Source: WLWS01 sp965243105 (lineage in GTDB: Bacteria; Pseudomonadota; Gammaproteobacteria; Eutrophobiales; Eutrophobiaceae). Taken from it: a stretch of 64,000 nt of DNA. The stretch lies in NCBI GenBank assembly GCA_965243105.1, contig CBDEUC010000001.1, positions 434,001 through 498,000 of the forward strand. Reading direction: 5' to 3'. The notes under the pieces were generated by a model that saw only the letters and a list, made by a program, of their open reading frames with translations, was not told the DNA's origin and did not search any database. This document shows, piece by piece, positions 1 to 8,267 of the stretch (the stretch's first letter is position 1; each line of letters opens with the position of its first letter). The position numbers and the translations under genes are program-made.

Positions 1-2556
1 ATTACCGTGCATGATGCCAATAGCCTGTCAGTAGATACCATTAACTCGGGTACAAATCTCACCCTCAATATCGACAGGGGTGCGGACGGCGTATCATCTC
101 TTGATCTTAGTGGTGCAACACTCACCGTTGGTGGGACGGCCGCCTTTGATGCTAATGCTGCAGCGACAGGCTCCAATGACACCCTGCTGGCGACCAATAC
201 CGCCAACACCTGGACTGTCACCGGCGCCAATGATGGCACCTTTAACTTTGGCGGTGTTGTGGGCACCTTTACCGATTTTGTCAACCTTACCGGTGGCACG
301 GGCACTGATGCCATTAATATCTCCACCGGCTCCATCAGCGGCAATATTGATGGCGGCACAGGTGCCGTGAATGACACCCTGTCCTACGCAGGTAATGCAG
401 CTGCGACCATCACCCTGACCGGCACCGGTACCTTCGATGGCTTTACCGGTACCGCCACTGACATCGGTGGCACCTTTGATAATATCAACACCGTAGTGGG
501 AAGCGGCAACACGGATACACTCATTGGCGATATTGCTGCGGGCGGCGTGTTTACGGTCCAGGCTGGAAATGACACCTATGTCAGCACCAATACCCTGTCT
601 TTCAGCGCCATTGAAAATCTCACCGGTGATGATGCAGGTGACGATACATTTAACATCAACCAGGCTCACACAGGAAACCTCAGCGGCCTGGGTGGAAACG
701 ATACTTACAGCGTCACCGCCGCGTTAACTGGTGATATCACCGATACCAGCGGTAATGAAAGCTATACATCGACAGCCCCGATCACGGGCAACATTACAGA
801 TAATGTCGGTGCTGATAACTATAACATCGGCGGATTGTTAACCGGCACAATAGTAGACAGCGGCACAGATAACGATATCTACAATATCAGTGGCGGTCTC
901 ACCGGGCCTGGCACACTGACCGATGCCGGTGGCAACAACACGCTGACATTTTCAAGTACTGTTGCCGGAGCGGTCACCACCGGTGCCGGTAACGACACGT
1001 TTAATCACAATGCGGGTAGCCAGTTAAATGGTGGCGTGACACCGGGTGGTGGTTCCAATATCCACAACTTTAATGGCGGTACCGTCACCACGATGACAAT
1101 CAATGGTGACGACACCATCAACCACCAGAACGGCGTTTCTTTCGCTAACAACATCATCGGCTCCGGCTCAGTGACTTTCCCCAACGATACGGGTAACGCC
1201 ACCTCCGACCTGACAATTGGTCCCGGCGGATTGTTGTTGCCGACAATGACGGGATTTGCTGGCGACCTGTACATCGGTGGCGCCATCACACCTGCGGGTA
1301 ACCCACTTGATGGCAACAAGCAGCTCTTTGTCGGTGCAGCTAACCTGGATGTTAATGCACGTATCCTGACCAATGGTAATATCACCCTGATTGGTGAGCA
1401 GGTTAACCTGCTGCAACTGGGAGATTTCAACAATCCGTCAATCAGCGCAGGTGGCCAGGGTGGTTCCCAGGTGGCAATTATTGCGACCGGGGCGGATGCC
1501 CAGGAAGGCGGGTTTATTGATGCGCCTAATCCGGCTTTTGCCATAGAAGGCGGCAGGGCTTACTTGCTGGCGACGGGTAACGTGACCAATGGTCAGAACA
1601 TTGAAATCAATATTGCCGGCGGGGAATTCGTACTCGCCATCGCCGATGGTGCACAGGCTCCACAGTTTGCGTCTCTTGATGCCACGGTTATTGATGGTAA
1701 CCAGGACGACGCGGATTTTCTGAATAATACCCTTGTCAACTTCGGCTTCGCTAATTTCGGTATACCTAATGTCGGTGTCAATTTCGGCCTGGCCAACTTC
1801 AACGTCAATGCTTCCACCTTCGCTTTTGCCAACGAGCAGGTTGGCCTGGCACAGGTTGCCTTTATCGACGTGGGTCTGTTTGAAGAGGACCTGACACTCT
1901 ACGGTGTTATCGGTACCGGTATGGCCCTTGCCCTTGCCCAGTGTGAAGAGGTTGAAGGTTGTGCCCCGGATATCTCCGAGGCTGAGCTTGATGAGCTGAT
2001 TGCCGGTCTCAAGGCTCGCATCGAGGAACTGGAACGCAGGCTGAGTGAAGGTGAGGGCGATGCCGCCAAGCTGCGCGAGCTTCTTGAAGGTTACCAGGAA
2101 GAACTCGAGAACTACGAAGGCTACAAGAAAGAGCTGGCCGAATACTACGGTGAAGACGATTACGACGACGAAGAGGATGACTTCGAGATTGAAGATGACC
2201 TGCAGACCAAGGCAGGCCAGATCCAGCGGCTCAGTGAAATCCTTGAAGTGGCCCAGCGCCGTATCGAGTGGCTGGAAAGCCTGAAAGGTGATGCCGATGC
2301 CAGGGCCAGGCTCAGCGAGGCTACCGGCATTGAGCTCACAATCGAGGCCATCGATGGCATCATCGATGCCACGCGCCAGGAAATCAGCATAATCGAGCGC
2401 CAGATACAGAACCTGCAGGATGGTACTGAAGCCATGTCGAGGCCGGTATTCTGGGCGGAAACGGGTGATTACAACGGTATTCATCACCTTGAGTACGGTG
2501 CCTCCCTGTTGACCATTGGTGTTGATTCGCTGGCTTCCAACTTTGGCCGCTACTAG
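1..2556 (+). CDS. Large repetitive secreted adhesin-like protein, 3' part (5' end outside window)
   Basis: The reading frame is open from base 1, so the gene starts upstream; about 851 residues are visible. The first ~400 residues are Gly/Asn/Thr/Asp-rich, with many short beta-type repeats (GTGT, GGNDT, ITGNITD), as in filamentous-haemagglutinin-like exoproteins and other beta-helix adhesins. A middle part (about 450–560) has the ITLIGEQVNL / GGQGGSQVAI style typical of FHA-type beta-solenoids. Residues about 660–800 are charged and heptad-like, predicting a coiled coil, with an acidic stretch (EDDYDDEEDDFEIEDD). The C-terminus has no RTX signal or autotransporter barrel that I can see. The small exported protein at 2569 follows after 12 bases, so the two are probably co-transcribed. 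No TpsB-type partner lies in the window. Type of secretion and function are inferred. Confidence 0.6.
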   Translation: MTVHDANSLSVDTINSGTNLTLNIDRGADGVSSLDLSGATLTVGGTAAFDANAAATGSNDTLLATNTANTWTVTGANDGTFNFGGVVGTFTDFVNLTGGTGTDAINISTGSISGNIDGGTGAVNDTLSYAGNAAATITLTGTGTFDGFTGTATDIGGTFDNINTVVGSGNTDTLIGDIAAGGVFTVQAGNDTYVSTNTLSFSAIENLTGDDAGDDTFNINQAHTGNLSGLGGNDTYSVTAALTGDITDTSGNESYTSTAPITGNITDNVGADNYNIGGLLTGTIVDSGTDNDIYNISGGLTGPGTLTDAGGNNTLTFSSTVAGAVTTGAGNDTFNHNAGSQLNGGVTPGGGSNIHNFNGGTVTTMTINGDDTINHQNGVSFANNIIGSGSVTFPNDTGNATSDLTIGPGGLLLPTMTGFAGDLYIGGAITPAGNPLDGNKQLFVGAANLDVNARILTNGNITLIGEQVNLLQLGDFNNPSISAGGQGGSQVAIIATGADAQEGGFIDAPNPAFAIEGGRAYLLATGNVTNGQNIEINIAGGEFVLAIADGAQAPQFASLDATVIDGNQDDADFLNNTLVNFGFANFGIPNVGVNFGLANFNVNASTFAFANEQVGLAQVAFIDVGLFEEDLTLYGVIGTGMALALAQCEEVEGCAPDISEAELDELIAGLKARIEELERRLSEGEGDAAKLRELLEGYQEELENYEGYKKELAEYYGEDDYDDEEDDFEIEDDLQTKAGQIQRLSEILEVAQRRIEWLESLKGDADARARLSEATGIELTIEAIDGIIDATRQEISIIERQIQNLQDGTEAMSRPVFWAETGDYNGIHHLEYGASLLTIGVDSLASNFGRY

Positions 2557-2568
2557 GGAGATTTGAAA

Positions 2569-3084
2569 ATGAAAAGCACACTGCAATCACTTCTTTGCCT
2601 GCTTTTTGCCCTGGCGTTTAGCGCAGCCAATGCGGCGGGGATCCTCACTGACGAGGAAGCTGCAGAAGCTACCCCTGAAGCCCTGATGGAAGAGGTGGCC
2701 GTATTCAAGAATATTCGCCAGGCCATGACCCTTTCTTTGAGCCGGTGTGAAAGCGAAGCAAAGTGTGACTCTGCCGCAACCACAGAAGAAGTGCAGCAGA
2801 TGATCAATGCCATTGACGCCCGCGTGGATGGTCTTGGAGCACGCCAGGAAGCGGCGGGTAATTCAGCCGGTCTGACGGATGTTATCGTTGCCTACGCGGA
2901 TGAGCGTGGCGGCCTTAACCGTGTCATGAAAAAGGTCGATAGCATGATCAGCCCGGTTGTTGAAAACATCGACGAGTCTGAACTCTTTGGCGACGATGGC
3001 GACGACTCAGCGCCAGCAGAAGACAGCGGTGGAGAAGCTGGCGAGTTCAGCGATCTCTTTGCCGATGAAGACGAAGAATTATAA
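2569..3084 (+). CDS. Small acidic exported protein, unknown function
   Basis: This encodes 171 residues with a clean signal peptide (KS then a long Leu/Ala core, cleavage predicted after SAANA near residue 22). The ATG at 2569 was preferred to the upstream in-frame TTG at 2563 because GGAG at 2557–2560 is spaced 8 bases from it and the signal peptide then starts normally. The mature protein has two cysteines eight residues apart (SRCESEAKCDS), a helical middle part and a very acidic tail (DDGDDSAPAED … EDEEL). I recognise no family. It sits directly behind the adhesin-like gene, whose C-terminal region also has a close cysteine pair, so a role as periplasmic or surface partner of that protein is possible but unproven. 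Confidence 0.65.
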   Translation: MKSTLQSLLCLLFALAFSAANAAGILTDEEAAEATPEALMEEVAVFKNIRQAMTLSLSRCESEAKCDSAATTEEVQQMINAIDARVDGLGARQEAAGNSAGLTDVIVAYADERGGLNRVMKKVDSMISPVVENIDESELFGDDGDDSAPAEDSGGEAGEFSDLFADEDEEL

Positions 3085-3116
3085 TTGAAGCCAGTACAGG
3101 AGCAGTTTGAGAAAAT

Positions 3117-3842
3117 ATGAGTACAGCACAGCAGTCCCAGCCTCTTTTTTACAAGAACGTAGTACCCATCAACAAGGAACAACACGGTGAGCTCTGTATT
3201 GAGCCAGTAGAAGGTTTCGAGTTTGCCAATGAATCCAGCAGCCTGTACATCGCTGCGATTGAATTCGCCCAGGCTGCACGCGAGTATGCCATCGTCTTTG
3301 GTAAAGACAATGACGACATGGTGTTTCCAAGCGTGGTACTTGGCCTGGAAGCCGGGCAGAATCTTTATGTTGATGATAAGGGGCAGTGGAACGCACGCTA
3401 TATTCCAGCCTATGCACGTCGCTACCCATTCATCCTCGCCCGTGCCAACGAGCAATACACCGTGTGCATCGACGAAGGCTACACCGGTTTCAATACCGCG
3501 AAGGAAGGTAAGCCGTTATTTGACGCTGATGGCGAACAGACCGATATCCTTTCCCAGGCAGTGGACTTCCTCAAGGAATACCAGAACCACGTGGAATTGA
3601 CCCGCGCTTTTTGTGAAAACCTCAAGGAGCTGGATCTGCTGGAACCCATGACCGCGAACATTGAAATGAAGAGCGGTGAGAAGCTGTCCATCGGTGGTTT
3701 TTTCGCAGTAAACCGCGACAAGCTCAAGGCCCTGAAGCCGGGTAAGCTGGCAGATCTTGTCAAGACTGACCAGATGGAGCTGCTTTACCTGCACCTGCAA
3801 TCACTCAGGAATGTGAACCTGTTAATGGAAAAACGCGCATAA
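3117..3842 (+). CDS. SapC-family protein
   Basis: The 241-residue product matches the SapC family in overall pattern: an N-terminal FYKNVVPINKEQHG segment, the FANESSSLYIAAIEFAQAAREYAIVF block, VVLGLEAGQNLYVDDKGQW, then RRYPFILA, and a C-terminal LSIGGFFAVNRDKLKAL. The family is named after a Campylobacter S-layer locus protein, but in proteobacteria its role is unclear. No signal peptide is visible. It is the third gene of a run that starts with the adhesin-like gene, 32 bases after the acidic protein, which suggests a link to surface-protein production. A hairpin terminator overlaps the stop codon, so the unit ends here. Confidence 0.8.
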   Translation: MSTAQQSQPLFYKNVVPINKEQHGELCIEPVEGFEFANESSSLYIAAIEFAQAAREYAIVFGKDNDDMVFPSVVLGLEAGQNLYVDDKGQWNARYIPAYARRYPFILARANEQYTVCIDEGYTGFNTAKEGKPLFDADGEQTDILSQAVDFLKEYQNHVELTRAFCENLKELDLLEPMTANIEMKSGEKLSIGGFFAVNRDKLKALKPGKLADLVKTDQMELLYLHLQSLRNVNLLMEKRA

Positions 3843-3854
3843 TCGCGCGTTTTT
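3829..3854 (+). terminator. Rho-independent terminator overlapping the SapC stop codon
   Basis: A 10-bp perfect stem AAAAACGCGC (3829–3838) / GCGCGTTTTT (3845–3854) has loop ATAATC, and the T-run is part of the right arm. The stop codon TAA (3840–3842) lies in the loop. It ends the adhesin–acidic protein–SapC unit. Confidence 0.85.
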
Positions 3855-3863
3855 GTGATTTGC

Positions 3864-3881
3864 CTCACGCACGGGCGTGAG
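3864..3881. other. Second perfect hairpin just after the SapC terminator
   Basis: CTCACGC / GCGTGAG with loop ACGG forms a perfect 7-bp stem 9 bases after the first terminator. It is followed by AATTTTGG, not a good T-run. It could be a back-up terminator or a protein-binding dyad in front of the gene at 3925. Confidence 0.45.
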
Positions 3882-3924
3882 AATTTTGGTCTATTATTTC
3901 CGTTAACCCGTACATAACCCACAC

Positions 3925-4275
3925 ATGGAAAATAGCACCTTGCCTGTCAATGCCCTGCAACCTGTCCTGATCGCCGCGCCCTACCAGCACCATGGTGGAA
4001 GGCAACGTGAGCCTGTGTCTGAGGAATTTGATGCCGAAACGGTCTCTGTCGTGGCTGAAAAGGTAGAAAAGGTTGTGCCGCTAAGTGAGCCCGAGATAGT
4101 TGAATCGCGCCAGCAGCGGGCCAGCCAGCCACAGGTGCCGTACCTGCCCGGGCGAATCCTCGAGCCTTCCTCGCGAAGCATGCCGGGGCCACAGATACTG
4201 TCTGCCCTTATCGAGCGAATGGGTGGTGCGGGTGTGAATTCCGGGCCGGGCCAGCTGATACGGGTCAGCGCCTAG
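3925..4275 (+). CDS. Short hypothetical protein
   Basis: The ATG at 3925 opens 116 codons. The product is rich in Pro, Gln, Glu and Val, has no signal peptide or membrane segment and looks largely disordered. The most structured part is the C-terminal PQILSALIERMGGAG. I recognise no family. The reading frame is compact between the SapC terminator and the convergent Sel1 gene (stop codons 9 bases apart), and its composition is not that of an obvious shadow of another gene, so it is probably real. Confidence 0.5.
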   Translation: MENSTLPVNALQPVLIAAPYQHHGGRQREPVSEEFDAETVSVVAEKVEKVVPLSEPEIVESRQQRASQPQVPYLPGRILEPSSRSMPGPQILSALIERMGGAGVNSGPGQLIRVSA

Positions 4276-4284
4276 CCTTAAAAG

Positions 4285-4803
4285 CTACTCGTTGGGGATC
4301 TCCATGGGTTCCCCCGGTTTCTTGTCTTCCTTTGTTGGACCGTATTTCTGGATAAACTCCAGCGACAGCTTCTCTGCTTCCTTCATTTCTTCCTCGGTGA
4401 GCTTTTCCCGTGCCTCGGGCAGGGCAGAGATGGATTTCTTGTGGCCGTGTACGGCACCCACGCGAAACCAGCTATAGGCAAACTCATAATCCCTTGGCAG
4501 ACCCTGGCCATTCATGTACAGCATACCCAGCTTGTACTGCGCCTGTGGCACACGCTGCTCCGAGGCGCGACGAAACCATTCCCCGGCTTCCTTGTAGTCC
4601 TGTTCGACACCCTGGCCCTTCATGTGCATCATGCCAACATAATACTGGGCATAGGCGTGCTCAGAGGACTCTGCGAGGGAGCGCATGGTGGAATAGGCCT
4701 TGTCGTACTGCCCCATCAGGTAGGCAACAACGCCATCGTTAAATTCAGCCCTTGCGGGCAACACCGCCAGGCACAGCAAAAGGCTCAGGTACAATTTTTT
4801 CAT
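4285..4803 (-). CDS. Exported Sel1-repeat (tetratricopeptide-like) protein
   Basis: The 172-residue product starts with a signal peptide (MKKLYLSLLLCLAVLPARA, cleavage before EF). Two to three Sel1-like repeats follow: AYAQYYVGMMHMKGQGVEQD, PQAQYKLGMLYMNGQGLPRD and a partial repeat ending EFAYSWFRVGAVHG. These pair a short A-helix with the G-x-G-V turn and the E-A-x-x-W-F-x-x-A motif. Such alpha-alpha solenoids mediate protein–protein contacts in the periplasm. The C-terminus is Lys/Glu-rich. It is monocistronic and convergent with the small gene at 3925. The partner is unknown. Confidence 0.85.
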   Translation of the reverse strand: MKKLYLSLLLCLAVLPARAEFNDGVVAYLMGQYDKAYSTMRSLAESSEHAYAQYYVGMMHMKGQGVEQDYKEAGEWFRRASEQRVPQAQYKLGMLYMNGQGLPRDYEFAYSWFRVGAVHGHKKSISALPEAREKLTEEEMKEAEKLSLEFIQKYGPTKEDKKPGEPMEIPNE

Positions 4804-4860
4804 GGATACTCCAGGTAACTGAAATCATTACAAATAAGCTGGTTATGCCAGCCCTTACAG

Positions 4861-4884
4861 CACTCACTTTTCGAGTGGGCCTAC
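4861..4884 (-). repeat. Possible single REP-like hairpin
   Basis: Read on the minus strand this is GTAGG, then a stem CACTC / GAGTG with a 7-base loop. The 5' GTAG plus hairpin layout is like the two better REP units at 60749–60814. The stem is short and imperfect, so this is tentative. Confidence 0.25.
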
Positions 4885-5120
4885 AGCTTAGTCCGAAAAG
4901 GGGCAAAATTGTTTCACGAGCATGGCCCGAAGTAAACAAAATTGAGGATTTATCTCTATTTAAGCCGTTTTCCTCAATTATTTTGTGTTTTGCGGGTGGA
5001 CTGGGCAGAAAACAGGGGGAATACAGGGAATTTCATCGGTCCGGGTGCTGCGGGCGGGCATGAAAAACCACGCGCAGCCTCGAGACACAATCAATAGATG
5101 GGTAACTTATTGATTAGAAT

Positions 5121-5145
5121 AAAAAAACCCCGCCGAAGCGGGGTT
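5121..5145 (-). terminator. Strong rho-independent terminator, minus strand
   Basis: Stem AACCCCGC / GCGGGGTT (8 bp) around the tetraloop TTCG (minus-strand reading), followed on the minus strand by a run of seven T (5127–5121). It only works for a leftward transcript, yet no leftward protein gene lies upstream of it; this is the main clue for the small RNA. Confidence 0.85.
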
Positions 5146-5202
5146 ACATGAAGCTAAGGGTATATTGTTGATACTACAATGTGCGCTTCCTAGATTGCGC
5201 AC
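5121..5202 (-). ncRNA. Predicted small RNA (~82 nt), divergent from gltX
   Basis: On the minus strand a promoter-like pair (5238–5210) is followed by three consecutive hairpins. The first is GTGCGC / GCGCAC (5202–5197, 5186–5181) with a 10-base loop that ends in AGGAA. The second is ATTGT / ACAAT (5180–5176, 5168–5164). The third is the GC-rich terminator at 5145–5126 followed by seven T. No reading frame fits inside. The layout is that of a compact trans-acting sRNA. A GGA in the first loop is the kind of site CsrA/RsmA binds, but one such site is weak evidence. I do not recognise a known RNA family. Confidence 0.5.
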
Positions 5203-5209
5203 GGAAAAG

Positions 5210-5238
5210 ACTATAACAAAAGGGATCTGGTATTGAAA
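5210..5238 (-). promoter_or_regulatory. Promoter of the predicted small RNA
   Basis: Minus strand: -35 TTTCAA (5238–5233), 17-bp spacer, -10 TATAGT (5215–5210). The expected start is about G5202, the first base of the first hairpin. Confidence 0.45.
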
Positions 5239-5351
5239 TCACCCAAATGGGGTATATCGACCTGTATGCATGACAGTGCTTGAGGACAAATCCTCGCGCA
5301 AACGCTATGCTCTCGGCTTTTTGAAGAACTGCCACGAATTTCTCATGGAAT

Positions 5352-6764
5352 ATGACCGTTAGAACACGTTTTGCCCCAAGCCCGACAGGGATGCTGCACA
5401 TCGGTGGTGTGCGTACTGCCCTGTTCAGCTGGCTCTATGCGCGCCACTGTAACGGCGAGTTTGTCCTGCGTATTGAAGACACCGACCGGGAGCGCTCCAC
5501 CGATGAAGCGGTGCAAGTCATCATTGACGGCATGGCCTGGCTCGGTCTCGAATCGGACCAGCCGCTTGTCTACCAGAGCCAGCGCGGTGAACGTTATGCC
5601 GAGGTGATCCAGCAACTGCTGGAAAAGGGCGATGCTTATCACTGCTATTGCAGCAGGGAATCCCTGGATGAAATGCGCGAGGCCGCCATGGCTCGTGGTG
5701 AAAAGCCCCGCTACGACGGCCGTTGCAGGAACCCGGCAACAGCCAGTCCGGCTCACGACAAGCCCGTGGTGCGCTTCAAAAACCCGCTGGATGGGGACGT
5801 GGTGGTACAGGATCTCGTGCAGGGCAACGTGGTGTTCCAGAACAGCGAGCTGGATGACCTGATCATCTCACGCTCAGACGGTAGCCCCACCTACAATCTT
5901 TGCGTGGTGGTGGATGACATGGACATGGGAATCAGCCACGTCATGCGCGGTGACGATCACCTGAACAACACGCCGCGGCAGATGAACCTGCTCAAGGCTC
6001 TTGGCGCGGAAGCGCCATCCTATGCCCATATCCCGATGATCCTCGGGCCCGATGGCAAGAAGCTGTCAAAACGACACGGCACGGTGAGCGTGCTGCAGTA
6101 CCGGGAAGAGGGGATCCTGCCCGGGGCCCTGTTGAATTACCTGGTGCGACTGGGCTGGTCGCATGGGGACCAGGAAGTGTTTTCCCTCGAGGAAATGATA
6201 AAGCTGTTTGATATTGCCGACGTCAACAAGGCCGCTTCCGCCATCAACCCGGAAAAACTCCTGTGGCTAAACCAGCAGTACATCAGGGACGCGAGTGATG
6301 CCGCACTGGCCGGGATCATGACGGAGAAATTCTCTGCCATGGGCATCCCCACGGATGACGGGCCAGCGCTTGAGAAGCTGGTGGCGGTGCAAAAAGAGAG
6401 GGTCAAGGACCTCAATGAGTTGCTGGACCAGAGCCGCTGCTTTTACGAGGATTTCGACGAGTTTGATGCGGCCGCGGCAAAAAAACACCTGCGCCCGGTA
6501 ATCGCGGAGCCACTGGCCAGCCTGCGTGATCGCCTGGCCGGGCTGGCGAACTGGGAAAAAGAGCCACTGCACCAGGCACTGGAAAGCACCGCCGGGGAAT
6601 TCGAGCTCAAGCTCGGCAAGATTGCCCAACCGCTGCGCGTGGCAGTCACCGGTGCGGGCGTGTCACCGTCCATTGACGATACGCTTTTCCTGGTTGGCAG
6701 GGAGCGCTGCCTGGCACGCCTGGAAATGGCCCTGGACTACATAAAACAGCGGGCAGAAACTTGA
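5352..6764 (+). CDS. gltX: Glutamate--tRNA ligase
   Basis: It charges tRNA-Glu with glutamate in the cytoplasm. The 470-residue length is usual for the bacterial enzyme. The class I signature HIGG is at residues 16–19 (PSPTGMLHIGG), and KLSKR at 237–241 is the KMSKS-type loop. The zinc-type CYC…C pattern lies near residues 98–125. The ATG at 5352 begins the conserved MTVRTRFAPSPTG; the ribosome site before it is weak. Two tRNA genes follow, including the tRNA-Glu that is its own substrate. This gltX–tRNA-Ala–tRNA-Glu order is common in gammaproteobacteria. Confidence 0.98.
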   Translation: MTVRTRFAPSPTGMLHIGGVRTALFSWLYARHCNGEFVLRIEDTDRERSTDEAVQVIIDGMAWLGLESDQPLVYQSQRGERYAEVIQQLLEKGDAYHCYCSRESLDEMREAAMARGEKPRYDGRCRNPATASPAHDKPVVRFKNPLDGDVVVQDLVQGNVVFQNSELDDLIISRSDGSPTYNLCVVVDDMDMGISHVMRGDDHLNNTPRQMNLLKALGAEAPSYAHIPMILGPDGKKLSKRHGTVSVLQYREEGILPGALLNYLVRLGWSHGDQEVFSLEEMIKLFDIADVNKAASAINPEKLLWLNQQYIRDASDAALAGIMTEKFSAMGIPTDDGPALEKLVAVQKERVKDLNELLDQSRCFYEDFDEFDAAAAKKHLRPVIAEPLASLRDRLAGLANWEKEPLHQALESTAGEFELKLGKIAQPLRVAVTGAGVSPSIDDTLFLVGRERCLARLEMALDYIKQRAET

Positions 6765-6893
6765 CATGAAGAGGGGCCTAACGTACAGTCTCGCGGCCAT
6801 GGCGTGAGCCGCTTTTTTGCCCGTCTCTTTTTAAAAAAAGCAATGGTAAGCAAGTAGTTACGCTGGTAGAGAAGGCAAACCTTCTTGAATCAA

Positions 6894-6969
<76 letters not shown>

Positions 6970-6996
6970 AGTTTGATTGTATTGGACGTTCATCAA

Positions 6997-7072
6997 GTCC
7001 CCATCGTCTAGAGGCCTAGGACACTGCCCTTTCACGGCGGCAACAGGGGTTCGAATCCCCTTGGGGACGCCA
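6997..7072 (+). tRNA. tRNA-Glu(TTC)
   Basis: A 76-nt cloverleaf with acceptor GTCCCCA / TGGGGAC, anticodon loop CTTTCAC giving TTC, T-arm GGGGTTCGAATCCCC and encoded CCA. It is 27 bases after tRNA-Ala and probably in the same transcript. Confidence 0.97.
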
Positions 7073-7084
7073 TACACATAAAAG

Positions 7085-7108
7085 AAGGCCCGTTTTGGGC
7101 CTTTTTTT
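7085..7108 (+). terminator. Rho-independent terminator of the tRNA-Ala/tRNA-Glu unit
   Basis: Stem AAGGCCC / GGGCCTT (7 bp) with loop GTTTT, followed by a run of seven T (7102–7108). It separates the housekeeping unit from the polysaccharide cluster. Confidence 0.92.
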
Positions 7109-7165
7109 ATTTAAACCTTCATCTCAATATCGGCTTGACTCACTTTCATCGTCATGTTGCAGTGC

Positions 7166-7171
7166 TATAAT
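7166..7171 (+). promoter_or_regulatory. Candidate -10 element of the polysaccharide cluster promoter
   Basis: A perfect TATAAT lies 85 bases before the first cluster gene and just after the tRNA terminator. No good -35 sits 16–18 bases upstream (nearest TTTCAT); the better TTGACT at 7135 is 25 bases away and too far. The promoter may therefore need an activator. Confidence 0.35.
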
Positions 7172-7256
7172 CAGCCGCCCCTGGAAAAATCAATTAAGTG
7201 AATGATTTATCAGGAATAATTAAATATTTAGCCAGGCCCGGTTAATCACTTACTCT

Positions 7257-8267
7257 ATGAAAATACTCGTAACAGGTGCAGCAGGATTTATCGGTGCCGC
7301 CGTTTGTCGTCAGCTGCTTGAACGCGGTGACGAGGTTGTCGGTGCGGATAACCTGAACGACTATTACCCGGTGCAGCTCAAGAGAGACCGCCTGGCGGGT
7401 CTCGAGGCAAAAGCGGGCTTCCAGTTTGTGCAAATGGACATAGCCGAGCGGGATGCCGTCAGTGCGCTATTTACAGGGCACAGGCCGGAAAGAGTGGTTA
7501 ACCTCGCGGCCCAGGCCGGTGTGCGTTACTCCATAGAAAATCCCGGGGTGTATGGTGATGCCAACCTGGTGGGCTTTCTGAATGTCCTGGAAGGCTGTCG
7601 GAACAGCGAAGTAGAGCACCTGGTCTATGCCTCGTCGAGTTCAGTTTATGGTGCAAACACGCGTTTGCCATTCTCGGTCGAGCACGGCGTGGATCACCCG
7701 GTGTCACTGTACGCGGCGACCAAGAAAGCCAACGAGATGATGGCGCATTCCTATAGCCACCTTTATGGATTGCCCACTACAGGGCTGCGCTATTTTACCG
7801 TGTACGGGCCATGGGGCAGGCCGGACATGTCACCTTTCCTTTTCGTCAAAAAGATCATCGAGGGGGACAGCATACAGGTCTTTAATAATGGCGATCACAT
7901 GCGCGACTTTACTTACATCGACGATATCGTCGAGGGTACAATCCTCGCGCTGGATAATATCGCCCAGGCGGATACGAACTGGGCCGAGGGACGACAAATC
8001 GCCAGTAGCGAAGCACCCTACAGGTTATATAACCTGGGCAATGGAAACCCGGTGCGTCTGATGGAATATATCGAGGTTATCGAGGCATGTGTTGGTCGAA
8101 AGTCCGACAGGGAATTTCTTGAAAAGCAGGCCGGTGACATGGATGAAACCCATGCGGATATCGCTCACACTAGTGCGATGCTGGGTTATGCACCAAAAAC
8201 CTCCCTGCCGGCGGGTATGAAGAATTTTGTTGATTGGTATAAATCATATTTTGGGATTAGCGAATGA
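7257..8267 (+). CDS. NAD-dependent UDP-glucuronate 4-epimerase (CapI/LpsL type)
   Basis: The 336-residue product is an extended short-chain dehydrogenase. It has the Rossmann motif TGAAGFIG at residues 6–13 and the segment ADNLNDYYPVQLKRDRL typical of UDP-GlcA epimerases. The catalytic Ser region is YASSSSVYG, and Y152-x3-K156 (YAATK) is the catalytic pair. The RYFTVYGPWGRPDM and DFTYIDDIV motifs follow. It should convert UDP-glucuronate to UDP-galacturonate, and the UDP-glucose dehydrogenase two genes downstream supplies the substrate. The stop overlaps the next start (ATGA), so the genes are translationally coupled. A UDP-GlcNAc-uronate epimerase role (WbpP-like) is a possible alternative. 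Confidence 0.85.
   Translation: MKILVTGAAGFIGAAVCRQLLERGDEVVGADNLNDYYPVQLKRDRLAGLEAKAGFQFVQMDIAERDAVSALFTGHRPERVVNLAAQAGVRYSIENPGVYGDANLVGFLNVLEGCRNSEVEHLVYASSSSVYGANTRLPFSVEHGVDHPVSLYAATKKANEMMAHSYSHLYGLPTTGLRYFTVYGPWGRPDMSPFLFVKKIIEGDSIQVFNNGDHMRDFTYIDDIVEGTILALDNIAQADTNWAEGRQIASSEAPYRLYNLGNGNPVRLMEYIEVIEACVGRKSDREFLEKQAGDMDETHADIAHTSAMLGYAPKTSLPAGMKNFVDWYKSYFGISE

Larger units (their letters stand above)
4804..5351. other. 548-bp intergenic region between the Sel1 gene and gltX
   Basis: No protein gene is convincing here; the short reading frames lack family resemblance and ribosome sites. It holds the promoter of the Sel1 gene (minus), a possible REP-like hairpin at 4861–4884, an AT-rich stretch around 4925–4990, a predicted minus-strand small RNA (5121–5202) and, at the right end, the gltX leader. 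Confidence 0.6.

Noticed and set aside
1438..2586. 382-codon minus-strand frame opposite the adhesin-like gene
   Set aside because: It overlaps a clear plus-strand coding region with coiled-coil composition; no start signal or family features.
5174..5401. 75-codon minus-strand frame between the Sel1 gene and gltX
   Set aside because: It overlaps the gltX start and the predicted small RNA; no ribosome site or recognisable sequence.
7135..7171. TTGACT … TATAAT as a sigma-70 promoter
   Set aside because: The spacing is 25 bases, too long for a functional pair; only the -10 was kept as a candidate.
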